10,993 nt of DNA from Trichomonas tenax (GCA_023091735.1 JALKBU010001448.1:1-10993); one strand, 5' to 3'. Positions 1 through 7,664 are shown, numbered from the stretch's first letter. Notes: generated by a model from the sequence alone, not told the origin. Numbers and translations: made by a program.

Positions 1-771
1 TATTGAATAATATATTTTTCATGCTTTATATATCCACAGCATTTTAGATGGGAAAATTTTTCATTTGCCACCAAAATTAGACCTTAAATATTCATATTGG
101 TGGAGAAAAATCGAGATGTTTGAGTAGGCGTAGAAAATTCAGTGACGCTTTTGTTCAAGAAAGATTTTTATGATCTTTTGTTCTTGTAATGATGTTCATT
201 AGTTAATAAAATTGGTTTTTGATATATTAACATTGATGTTTCTAGTTAATATCTATTTTGTGAAAATATATAAAAAATATCAAAAGTTTAAACCGGAATT
301 GAGAACTCTAACTATGATATCTTTCATTGAATCGATGAATGTTATTTAATCAATGAATCCGAAATCAATTGTCCATAGCGATGATAGAATAATCAGAATA
401 ATTTTTCAGCTTTTTAATAATTTAGATACTACATGCAATGTATATGCTATGTTTAATTTTTATAAAGATTAAAGTGTTGATTTCGTAGTCGACTATTTTG
501 TGCACAAACGCAATGATAGAAACGTTTTAGAGTGATTTAATTATGATAATAGTATATTCCAGGAACAGTATTATATATCTATCATAACAACACTGTTATC
601 TTATTGTCAAAATAAGATTTTATATGCAATCAAAGTCGTATGATAAATTAAGGTTATTCAAAAGGAAATTAATTTTTCGATTTTCAATGTTTTTGGTATT
701 TATGATATGCGTTAATTCCAAATTTAAAATAAAAAATGACAAATTTTAAGTGAGCCGATTAAAACGTGACC
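1..771. other. AT-rich intergenic region, no gene seen
   Basis: No reading frame here is convincing and I see no tRNA or rRNA signature. The stretch is AT-rich throughout. It ends in the presumed promoter of the nuclease gene at 772. No trichomonad-type initiator (TCA-pyrimidine-T/A) lies close to that ATG; the nearest loose candidate, TCAATG near 685, is about 85 bases away. The bases just before the ATG read AAAACGTGAC (761-770), a 10-mer that also occurs just upstream of the EF-hand gene on the other strand. Bases 88-152 loosely resemble 8411-8494. Confidence 0.6.
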
Positions 772-1884
772 ATGTCAAATCTGTCAAAGATTGAAAGAAT
801 GTTTTTCGCGTTTTTCTCGATTTTCGCAATTTCGTGGTGGAATGGTCCACACGAGATGGTCGCGAGAGTTTCGTGGAACGAGCTCACTGACAGACAGAGA
901 AGAGTCATACAAGATATTATGAATTCATGGTTGGACGAAACCTTGACTTTTACGAAATCAGGAAGCTGGCTTGATGAAATTGCAGCGGGCAATCGTAAAC
1001 CCGATAACATTTTGGCATTTAAACCATGGCATTTCATTGATATTCCGATTATTGATGGATGTCCAGGGTTCGAAGAAAAAGATACGCCGTTTGTCTACAA
1101 CATTACCAGCGCTTTGAATCATTTGCTTGATTCCTTCTTAGATCCAACAACAACAAGTAAATGGGCGATTAATTTTGATATTCGCATGCTTTTGCACTTA
1201 GTTGCCGACGTACACACCCCAATGCATTGTGTAGATAGATATACGTGCAGAAGTGGAAAACCAAAACCTGATCTCGGAGGAAATTTCTTTTCTATTAGCA
1301 CTCATATAAGTTCTATCAAAAACCTTCACTACTTGTGGGATTCAGCCGTTTTCGCATATACTACGGCCGGTTTTTCCGAAAATATGGTTAATCAATTGAT
1401 TTTCGAATTTAGAGATAAAATTCCACCGGATTCGGAGGTTCAAGACTTGAACGTGACAAAATGGGCTTATCACTCACATGATATTGCACGCAAATACGGT
1501 TATAATTTAACTGAGAAACAATATATTGATGAAAATTCGTACTATACTAAAGTTGGCCAACCTCAGGCAAAGGCGCAGATTATCATGGCTGCAAAGAGAA
1601 TGTCTTACATCATTTCTAGATTTGTTGCAAATTGGGATAGTCTTAAAGCAAACAATCAGAAGTCAGAATTACCATCTTCTATCTATCCAGATCGTTCCAA
1701 CTTCTTCATTAAGTTCTATACACATGGAGCTGCATTATATACTTTAATTGCTCTTGATGTTGCGTTTACAACCATCTCCATTGTCTACCTTATTATGTCC
1801 TGCTTCTGCCCAATACAAAAGCCTAAATTTGCAAACGTTAAGAATGAAGAAACAGCAAGTTCTCTTCTCCAGTCTTTAATTTGA
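772..1884 (+). CDS. S1/P1-family zinc nuclease, membrane-anchored (class I nuclease / 3'-nucleotidase)
   Basis: This is a 370-residue class I nuclease of the S1/P1 (phospholipase C-like) fold, an enzyme that cleaves single-stranded nucleic acid and often 3'-nucleotides using three Zn2+. Residues 10-21 form a hydrophobic signal sequence. Cleavage after Ser21 would leave Trp22 as the mature N-terminus, as in nuclease P1. All nine expected zinc ligands can be placed with correct spacing: Trp22, His27, Asp68 (SWLD), His87 (WHFID), His142, Asp146 and His152 (LHLVADVHTPMH), His186 and Asp190 (HYLWD). A DLGGN motif lies at about 167-171. N-glycosylation sequons are at Asn110, 227 and 245. A single transmembrane helix at about 320-344 precedes a short cytoplasmic tail, so the enzyme should sit on the cell surface or in an endomembrane lumen. 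Anchored relatives are the trypanosomatid 3'-nucleotidase/nucleases. A GTG lies two codons upstream, but ATG at 772 is the sensible eukaryotic start. Role in nucleotide scavenging is inferred. Confidence 0.9.
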   Translation: MSNLSKIERMFFAFFSIFAISWWNGPHEMVARVSWNELTDRQRRVIQDIMNSWLDETLTFTKSGSWLDEIAAGNRKPDNILAFKPWHFIDIPIIDGCPGFEEKDTPFVYNITSALNHLLDSFLDPTTTSKWAINFDIRMLLHLVADVHTPMHCVDRYTCRSGKPKPDLGGNFFSISTHISSIKNLHYLWDSAVFAYTTAGFSENMVNQLIFEFRDKIPPDSEVQDLNVTKWAYHSHDIARKYGYNLTEKQYIDENSYYTKVGQPQAKAQIIMAAKRMSYIISRFVANWDSLKANNQKSELPSSIYPDRSNFFIKFYTHGAALYTLIALDVAFTTISIVYLIMSCFCPIQKPKFANVKNEETASSLLQSLI

Positions 1885-2228
1885 TTTTGATTTCCTGTCA
1901 GGGAGTTGTAATAAAAAGATACTATGTTTTTATAGTTCCTAATTCTGAATTATGATTTCAATAATTGAACAAATTTAAATTCAAGCTAAATTTCATTGTT
2001 ATTTGTATTAACCATGAAGCAAATGGTTGATTTGCATAGTGATTTGAAGATTTTATGAAAAAATTATTTTGTGGTTACAATATTTAACTCATTAGAACTA
2101 TGTCGTTAATCGATGTTTGTTTCACTATGCCTATAGATGCTAATGCTAATATACGAAGCTTTGCTTGCATTGATCAAAAAAATTTTATTGTAATCAAAAA
2201 AACAGACTGTTTTTTATTTATAAATGTC
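1885..2228. other. Intergenic region between convergent genes
   Basis: This 344-base stretch separates the 3' ends of the nuclease and the EF-hand gene, so it should hold two facing 3' ends. AATAAA occurs 26 bases after the nuclease stop. On the minus strand, a TTTATAAATAAAAAAC run follows the EF-hand stop. No gene or RNA is visible. Confidence 0.6.
1910..1915 (+). terminator. Possible poly(A) signal of the nuclease gene
   Basis: AATAAA lies 26 bases downstream of the TGA stop at 1882-1884. It also contains TAAA, the tetranucleotide reported as the trichomonad polyadenylation signal. Such motifs are frequent in AT-rich DNA, so support is modest. Confidence 0.3.
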
Positions 2229-2675
2229 TTACTGACCTATAATTGCGAGGAATTCGTCTATGCTAACTTTCCTGTCTTTATTCTGGTCCAATCCTTCTAA
2301 CGTGATTTTTGCATCTTCATTAGTAATAGAAATCCCCATTAGCTTTCCGAGCCTTACAACTTCTGATAAATCTAAGTATCTGTTATGATCGACATCACAT
2401 ATGTTAAAAATCTCGCGTAATAAAAATTCTTGGTTACAGGAGCTCGTGTGTTGGCAGAAATCGATGAATTCGTTCTCGTCGATGAGTCCATCCTTATTTT
2501 TATCATATTTTTCAAATAAAAGAACAACCATTAATCTGTCAATAAAATGAGCTTCGACAGATAAAATTTGAGCAACTTCTTCACGGCCGAGGACACCGTT
2601 TCCATCGATGTCCAATTCCTCGAATTGCTGTTTGAACATCTGAAGCTGTTGTTGTGAATAAATAGATTTCATCAT
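2229..2675 (-). CDS. Calmodulin-like protein with four EF-hands
   Basis: The 148-residue protein is the size of calmodulin and is made of four EF-hand Ca2+-binding motifs. The 12-residue loops are at 22-33 (DIDGNGVLGREE), 58-69 (DKNKDGLIDENE), 94-105 (DVDHNRYLDLSE) and 130-141 (DQNKDRKVSIDE). Each has acidic or polar residues at positions 1, 3 and 5 and Glu at position 12, so all four could bind Ca2+. Loops 3 and 4 have Arg instead of the usual Gly at position 6, which should weaken the turn. There is no N-terminal acylation signal and no other domain. It is clearly not calmodulin itself, since the sequence between the loops differs; it could be a calmodulin-like, centrin-like or calcineurin-B-like Ca2+ sensor. 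The target is unknown. Two Met codons in a row open the gene (2675 or 2672). A TATATAAA string lies about 45 bases upstream and AAAACGTGAC ends 8 bases upstream of the ATG; neither is proven as a promoter element. Confidence 0.85.
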   Translation of the reverse strand: MMKSIYSQQQLQMFKQQFEELDIDGNGVLGREEVAQILSVEAHFIDRLMVVLLFEKYDKNKDGLIDENEFIDFCQHTSSCNQEFLLREIFNICDVDHNRYLDLSEVVRLGKLMGISITNEDAKITLEGLDQNKDRKVSIDEFLAIIGQ

Positions 2676-3001
2676 TTTTAAATGTCACGTTTTTTAACTA
2701 AATTCTTCTCTTTTAGTTTTATATAGAGAGTGGCGAATAATCTGAGGCCGATAAATGAAAGAATGTAAGATTTACAAAATAATCGTCGAATTAAAATAAA
2801 TTCCTTATCTAACGTTATTTTGTGTTATACCAGTGTCTATAGATGGCAGGTATCGTGTTTTTAAGTATTTTTTCAATAAATCAAGACAATCGAAAGTGTT
2901 TTCGAGGTTAAACTTTGGTATTTAATATATTATCTAATCTTCTATCTATATTTTGGTTGTCATTGTCACTTTGTTGAAATTTTATGATCAATTTACGTGT
3001 C

Positions 3002-3028
3002 ATTTTTGTCATTTTACATGACAAAAAT
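3002..3028. repeat. 11-bp perfect inverted repeat with 5-base loop
   Basis: ATTTTTGTCAT (3002-3012) is followed by a 5-base spacer and its exact reverse complement ATGACAAAAAT (3018-3028). It could fold as a hairpin or cruciform, or be a dyad protein-binding site. No gene is attached to it. Confidence 0.6.
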
Positions 3029-3460
3029 ATATCAACGCAATTTTTTCTTTGCATTCTTTTATTTAAGCATAACCCTTTTAAAAATAGCATTTTGTATCTA
3101 TGTGGATGCTTTTAAGGACTTGTTTTGAATAAACAATGTTTAATATCAATATATTGATAAATTATAAACAATCATTTTAATGATATTTATTATATCATAT
3201 ACACTCTATGCAATGTATCTAGAGATATTTAATATTCAGAAATAGAAATATTGACATATTTGATGATTAAAAAAATGATCAATAGCAAAGTATTCTTTTA
3301 ATGCAATATACTTTGCAAGCATCTACTTTGATTCTATAAGACATCTTCATATATAAAAACTTCTCTAATACATGTGTTTTGTTCAACTAGATATCATCAA
3401 AGAAAATATTCTGTTGAATGGATAAATAGAAGCGAAAATTAGTCTATAAGGTGCTGCGGT

Positions 3461-3520
3461 GGGGCTGATAATAGTTCGGCCTATTATCGAAAGAATACTG
3501 CAATCGACCTATTATCGAAA
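3461..3520. repeat. CCTATTATCGAAA repeat with an inverted copy
   Basis: The 13-mer CCTATTATCGAAA occurs at 3480-3492 and again at 3508-3520, a spacing of 28 bases. An inverted partial copy, GATAATAG (3467-3474), pairs perfectly with CTATTATC (3481-3488) across a 6-base loop TTCGGC. The cluster sits about 215-270 bases before the ubiquilin-like ATG. It could be a set of transcription-factor sites (each carries TATCG/CGATA, similar to cores bound by trichomonad Myb proteins) or part of an RNA. The repeat is seen directly; the role is inferred. Confidence 0.6.
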
Positions 3521-3722
3521 AAAATTTAAACCTATTCCCCTCAATTTCGTCACTTTTTGTTACTGAGAAATTCAAAAAATCAAAAGGCGATTAAAATTTA
3601 TCAAATTTCAGTATAACTTATACACAATAAAGTACTCACTGAGCTATTTAAAAATATATAAATTTCGAATTCAAATTTTTTTGTTACAAAATGTTTTTGA
3701 AAAAATTGAGAGATCAATAAAA

Positions 3723-3731
3723 TCATTTTTC
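3723..3731 (+). promoter_or_regulatory. Trichomonad-type initiator (Inr) of the ubiquilin-like gene
   Basis: TCATTTTTC fits the parabasalid initiator, whose core is TCA followed by a pyrimidine and T or A, with transcription starting at the A. That A is base 3725, which gives an 11-base 5' leader before the ATG at 3736. Such short leaders are typical of Trichomonas vaginalis genes. It is the best promoter signal in the window. Confidence 0.55.
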
Positions 3732-3735
3732 TTCG

Positions 3736-4599
3736 ATGAAGATCCAAGTGCAGGCTCCGCAGAACAACACACTCGATGTAGAGCTCGACAACGACCAAAT
3801 CTCTATTGCTGAACTCAAAGCAATCATTGCATCATTGATCGAATCTGATCACGAATTCAGAATTATCTTTGATGGCAAGATTTTAGAGGACGAGAAGACA
3901 CTTGCTGACTATGGCATCAAGGAGGGAACAAAAGTTTTCATTACAAAGAAAGAAAAGCCACATTGCATCCCATTCGACATCGACATGATCAACGAAATGA
4001 TTAACAAAGTCTCAGAGAATCCAAAATCCATCTACGAGGTAATCAACCAGTTTCCAATGATTGCTAACCATCCAATGGTCTTGCCTTTCATCCAGCAACT
4101 CGTTGACCATCCAGAAGCCTTCCAGCAAGTGATGGCAATGTTGAAGAACTTAGTCGCATCATTTACAAACGGAATGAATCAATTCCAGAGCGACATGGAG
4201 AACTTAAAGAAGAACCCACAGGTTGACGAAGTCCTCAAGAACTCATTCGGCTGTTCTTTGAATGATGTATGCAATACAGAGAACAACACAGAAAGAGAAA
4301 ACTTTTACAAATTAACAGGTTTGAAAGAAACTCCTGAGCTCAATGAAATGCTTTCGAAGAACGAAGATGTTCACACATTGATTGAAACAGTCCAAAGATT
4401 GCGTGCTGCAGGAATCAATGTCTTCAATGGCGTTGAACTTCAAGAAGAGAAGAAAGTTTCTGATGAAGAAAAATACGCTCAGCAATTGAGCGTAATGGCT
4501 GACATGGGACTCCTCGACACAGAATACAACATTTCAGTGCTCAAAGAAACTTGTGGCAATGTCAATTTCGCCATCGAAAAGATTTTCAACAAGAAGTAA
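3736..4599 (+). CDS. Dsk2/ubiquilin-like UBL-STI1-UBA shuttle protein
   Basis: The 287-residue protein has the architecture of the Dsk2/ubiquilin family, which carries ubiquitinated clients to the proteasome. Residues 1-72 are a ubiquitin-like domain aligning without gaps to the ubiquitin core around residues 42-48 (RIIFDGK, including Ile44 and Lys48 at the same numbers) and EDEKTLADYGI. It ends without a processing Gly-Gly, so it is an integral UBL. Leu8 and His68 of ubiquitin are replaced by Pro and Phe. Residues about 95-137 are amphipathic and resemble an STI1 repeat (NP, NHP and DHP turns). Residues about 245-285 are a UBA domain with the MGL loop (MADMGLLDTEYN) and a C-terminal helix, very like the Dsk2 UBA. 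At 287 residues it is shorter than yeast Dsk2 and much shorter than human ubiquilins. Codons are richer in C and G than in its neighbours, suggesting good expression. An initiator lies 11 bases upstream. Confidence 0.9.
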   Translation: MKIQVQAPQNNTLDVELDNDQISIAELKAIIASLIESDHEFRIIFDGKILEDEKTLADYGIKEGTKVFITKKEKPHCIPFDIDMINEMINKVSENPKSIYEVINQFPMIANHPMVLPFIQQLVDHPEAFQQVMAMLKNLVASFTNGMNQFQSDMENLKKNPQVDEVLKNSFGCSLNDVCNTENNTERENFYKLTGLKETPELNEMLSKNEDVHTLIETVQRLRAAGINVFNGVELQEEKKVSDEEKYAQQLSVMADMGLLDTEYNISVLKETCGNVNFAIEKIFNKK

Positions 4600-4702
4600 T
4601 TTAAACAATTTTTAATCTTAATTTTTGTGATTTTTATATTATAATGGAAGTATTGGAAATGTGTGAACGTTTAAAAATTTTCAGGTTTTTGATTTTTGTG
4701 TG

Positions 4703-6418
4703 ATGAGTGATAGCGCTGCCTTAATAAGCAGCGCTGTCTCTCAAATGAAGGCGATTAATATGATTCTTGCAGGACAACCGATTCCATTGCCTTCAGAAGA
4801 CAATGAAATGCGAAAACCTGCGAAAAAAGGGAAACCATCAACTCCACAATCTAAAATCAATATGAAAGTCACTCAAAATTCATCTGCTATACACGATATA
4901 CGCAAGAAAGTTAGTAAAACGCCAAAATCAAAAATAACGAAAATTCTTTCGGTTTCTCCGGTAAAGCAACCGTCAAGTGTTCACACACTTGATGTAAAAT
5001 CATTGATTTCGGCATTTTTACATCTCAGATTGCGATTTTATTTTTTGAAATGGAACAAAAAACTGATTTTGAAGCTAATACTAAAGTCAAAAACCATAAT
5101 TACTAATGAAACTCCTAAAAGTTCAACAACAAAGTCACCAACAAAGAAAAATACAGAAATAAAATCAATAAAGAAACAAGAGTCTCAAAGTCCCATCAAA
5201 CCAATGCACACAGCAAGAAAACAAGAAAGCAAAGAGTTTTCGTTCAGAAACACAAAACATGAAATGAAAGCTCATTATTTATTGAAATGGTGGACTGCCT
5301 TCTATTCTCGTTGCTTGCAACGATCTCTTATAGACTATGCTACATCATCCGTGTTCTATTATCCAACAAAAGCTGAATTATTCAATGAAATCGAAAATAT
5401 AACGCCATCATACGCAATACCAGAAGAATACGAAGAGAAACCATCATCTCAGTCATTTGTCAGTATGATACCAGTGAGAAAATCACAAATTACAGAAAAA
5501 CCAAAAATATATCCAAAAACTCCACAACCACAGCGCAAGAAGCCAATATTCACCAATAAACCGACGGATTCTAAGTATTCGCCAACCAAGAAGCCAAAGA
5601 AATCGGCACAGCCAAAATTTGTACAAAAGCGACCAATTCCTAAAGTTTTCGATGATGAAAAGTATCCAAATGGGTCTCTGAAGATGCCGAGACCGAAGAA
5701 TTGGATTCCTCCTGAGATAGAGCCTCAACAGCCAAAAGTTCCAAAGATTTCGCACATTCCTTCGAAAGATGAATTATATCTTCTCGACAGGAGACCTCCT
5801 GTTCTCGACATTCGAATCAGCAAATCTTCTGACCCCGAGGACTACTCAAGCGAAGAAGAGGAGGACGAGATGCGATCAGAAATCAAAATGGAATTATCAC
5901 TCGTTGAGTCTATTCCTGAATATCTTCCAACACTTGATTCTGAAGTCGAAGACTATGATGCAATTATTTCTCCAGAACATTGGGACATTGAAATCAACAA
6001 ATACAATTATAGGAAGACTAAGCTGCCTCGTGTGAAGCCTCCTAAGCAAGGAAATGATATCTACAAGTTCTTAGAGTCAATTATTACACATGATTTTTGG
6101 AAAGACATTTCAAAGCATGGAAAGCTGTTGGCGTTAACAGATGACATTGCATTCACATGGAAGATTAGAGATGAGTTTGCATTAATGATCCTGGATGTCA
6201 CTAATGAGATAATTTCAGAGTATGATTTGCTCGGAATATCACGTGATAGATTCATTTCTTATATTTGTTCTTTATTTGGTGAAAAACAGAAATCAACAAG
6301 GATTATCAATTCAGATTTGTCAAATGATGCAAGAGCATTCATGATGAACGATCTTTGTGAGTTCTCATTTAAGTTTGCTGATGAATTAATGGATATATCC
6401 TTTAGTAATATCATTTAA
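4703..6418 (+). CDS. Basic, proline/lysine-rich protein of unknown function with helical C-terminal region
   Basis: I do not recognise this 571-residue protein. ATG at 4703 is the likely start; a GTG just before it is not needed. Residues about 35-100, 130-175 and 260-350 are low-complexity, rich in Lys, Pro, Ser and Thr, with recurrent SPTKK, SPVK and TPKS strings that look like proline-directed kinase sites. Two short hydrophobic/aromatic segments interrupt this: 106-126 (YFLKWNKK) and 190-208 (YLLKWWTA), which share Y-x-L-K-W. An acidic patch (SSEEEEDE, 382-389) follows. Residues about 450-571 are ordered and mostly helical, with no low complexity. No signal peptide or membrane span is clear. 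The pattern suits a cytoskeletal or centrosomal scaffold; the Leu/Trp segments recall Sfi1-type centrin-binding repeats, and the C-terminal region vaguely recalls DUF4378, but neither is established. The gap of 103 bases to the preceding gene must contain its promoter. Confidence 0.75.
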   Translation: MSDSAALISSAVSQMKAINMILAGQPIPLPSEDNEMRKPAKKGKPSTPQSKINMKVTQNSSAIHDIRKKVSKTPKSKITKILSVSPVKQPSSVHTLDVKSLISAFLHLRLRFYFLKWNKKLILKLILKSKTIITNETPKSSTTKSPTKKNTEIKSIKKQESQSPIKPMHTARKQESKEFSFRNTKHEMKAHYLLKWWTAFYSRCLQRSLIDYATSSVFYYPTKAELFNEIENITPSYAIPEEYEEKPSSQSFVSMIPVRKSQITEKPKIYPKTPQPQRKKPIFTNKPTDSKYSPTKKPKKSAQPKFVQKRPIPKVFDDEKYPNGSLKMPRPKNWIPPEIEPQQPKVPKISHIPSKDELYLLDRRPPVLDIRISKSSDPEDYSSEEEEDEMRSEIKMELSLVESIPEYLPTLDSEVEDYDAIISPEHWDIEINKYNYRKTKLPRVKPPKQGNDIYKFLESIITHDFWKDISKHGKLLALTDDIAFTWKIRDEFALMILDVTNEIISEYDLLGISRDRFISYICSLFGEKQKSTRIINSDLSNDARAFMMNDLCEFSFKFADELMDISFSNII

Positions 6419-6752
6419 GAAATCATAACTTTGATTAGCTTATATTTGTTATTGTTTTGTTATTTTAATAAATATATTTTTGTATGTGTTGATCTGAATT
6501 CAATTTTTGGATGTGGTTATTACTACTAACGATAATGATATTTTCAATTGGCTCATCGAAAAGTTATTTTATTACAGAAATAAGAACTTGGTTAATTTGA
6601 AATTATAGATCTTGTCCAATGATAATTCAAGTAGATCTCAAATAATCATATATAGTTGAGCAGATATCAAAATGAAAGTAATCAATATTTTATTTTTTGT
6701 CATCATTATAAGATTATATCAATCACATTTGCTCACCATAATGGTGAAACTC
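6419..6752. other. Intergenic region between convergent genes
   Basis: This stretch of 334 bases separates the orphan gene from the 3' end of the ankyrin pseudogene. It holds a probable poly(A) signal (6467-6472) and a 15-base palindrome TCACCATAATGGTGA (6733-6747) six bases past the pseudogene stop. I checked the minus strand for further ankyrin repeats beyond that stop and saw none. Confidence 0.55.
6467..6487 (+). terminator. Probable poly(A) signal region of the orphan gene
   Basis: AATAAA at 6467-6472 is 49 bases past the TAA stop and is followed by a T-run and a GT-rich stretch (TTTTTGTATGT), the usual eukaryotic layout of a cleavage and polyadenylation site. No experimental support is available. 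Confidence 0.35.
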
Positions 6753-7664
6753 TCAATTATTAACAAAAGTGACACATTTTGAAAAGTTTACAAATAGATC
6801 AAAGACATCTTTATCAGGATAGAAAATCCATTTAAGCCATGGCGTTGCTTTGTCAGTTTGTTGAATAGCATATTGAGTAAATGGAATTTGACTATCCTCT
6901 GGTGTAATTATTTGATCTACTTTAGCTCCGTTTTGAAGCAAAAATTCGATAGAAGTAACATTTCTGGCTTTGAGATTTTGCGAATCAACGCCAGGTAATT
7001 GAAATATAGAAGGCAGGATTTCCAACTATATTCCTCTGGTTCTCCATAATGATATAATGTCTTTAATTCATCGCTAATTTTGCTAGAGATATTTTTGATG
7101 ATATTTTCGTTCTTTCCAATCAAAGAAAACTGAATCAAATGTTCGTTTGAGTAATTCTTGTATCTGTTCAAAAGCATGAAATAGCATTTCTCAGATCCAT
7201 GAAAGGCAGATATTTCTATCAAATCAAGCATCTTTGGACACTCTTCAATGAGAAGATACCCAAAAACAGAATCAGAATCAATTTTCGGAATTTCATCATA
7301 ATTCGAAATCATTTCCAACAATAAGTCATCAAAATCATTAAAAATTGCATGCAAAATCGTGTTCTTGTTATATATTAGATCATCACTGTTTGAGTTGTCT
7401 GATGAAAGTTCTTTGCTAAAAAATTTATAAAATGTGGGTAAATCATTATAGAGGTAATGTCTATTCTTGCAATGAATTTGATGAATTTTAAATAACTTTT
7501 TGCGTATTTTGGCTGCATATATATTGCAGCCCTTATCATTTGACATAAATCTGAAATTCGCATTTCTTTCCTTTGTATAGAATCCCTAAGCATATCGAAT
7601 CTTGTGGCGTTTGAGAATCGGGATTCTTCCACAGAACATCATATATTTTCATGCAGTCAATCAT
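6753..7664 (-). pseudogene. DUF3447/ankyrin-repeat protein, frameshifted pseudogene
   Basis: The remains of a DUF3447 plus ankyrin protein, a family hugely expanded in trichomonads, lie in four overlapping pieces on the minus strand. Piece 1 starts at ATG 7664 (MKIYDVLWKNPDSQ). Piece 2 covers about 7600-7430 (ISDLCQMIRAAIYMQPKYAK). Piece 3 covers about 7430-7025 and holds the diagnostic ISAFHGSEKCYFMLL and GKNENIIKNIS strings. Piece 4 covers 7025-6753 (TSIEFLLQNGAKVD, one ankyrin-like unit) and ends in TGA. No single frame spans the locus: three shifts are needed, near 7630-7590, 7440-7380 and about 7025. The usual run of C-terminal ankyrin repeats is missing. A degenerate initiator-like GCACTTTTTT sits just before ATG 7664. 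The family is generally thought to mediate protein-protein contacts; its role is unknown. Sequencing error could explain a shift, but three make decay more likely. Confidence 0.8.

Larger units (their letters stand above)
2676..3722. other. Divergent intergenic region with hairpins and a short repeat cluster
   Basis: About 1 kb between divergently transcribed genes must carry the promoters of both the EF-hand and the ubiquilin-like gene. I see no coding sequence. It holds an 11-bp perfect hairpin at 3002-3028, a 9-bp inverted repeat (GCAAAGTAT at 3285-3293, ATACTTTGC at 3308-3316), and a repeat cluster at 3461-3520. On the minus strand TATATAAAA at 2717-2725 lies 42-50 bases ahead of the EF-hand ATG. 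A GC-rich patch (3451-3465, GTGCTGCGGTGGGGC) stands out against the AT-rich background. Confidence 0.55.

Noticed and set aside
433..443. ATGCAATGTAT shared with 3208-3218
   Set aside because: Shared 11-mers are expected by chance in 11 kb of this composition, and similarity does not extend.
766..771. GTG two codons upstream of the nuclease ATG as a start
   Set aside because: The organism is a eukaryote, ATG at 772 follows at once, and the signal peptide works equally well from it. The GTG before the orphan gene (4700) was rejected for the same reason.
2717..2725. TATATAAAA as a TATA box of the EF-hand gene
   Set aside because: Trichomonad promoters studied so far are mostly initiator-driven, and such strings are common here. 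Kept only as a note in the gene entry.
2908..3090. Minus-strand open frame of 60 codons
   Set aside because: Basic, repetitive translation with no domain; it spans the 3002-3028 hairpin and looks like chance in AT-rich DNA.
3260..3350. TGATGA as a box C of a C/D snoRNA (also near 7992 and 8509)
   Set aside because: No CTGA box D at suitable distance and no terminal stem.
5483..5755. Minus-strand open frame opposite the orphan gene
   Set aside because: Its Trp/Leu/Arg-rich translation is the shadow of the Pro/Lys-rich codons on the plus strand.
6482..6530. GTATGT followed by ACTAAC, resembling trichomonad intron ends
   Set aside because: The trichomonad 3' motif continues ACACAG after ACTAAC; here it reads GATAATG. 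The site is also downstream of a stop codon, so no coding exon is joined.
6527..6534. TAACGATA, identical to a Myb-recognition element described in Trichomonas vaginalis
   Set aside because: It lies between two convergent 3' ends, not upstream of a gene, and an AT-rich 8-mer is expected by chance.
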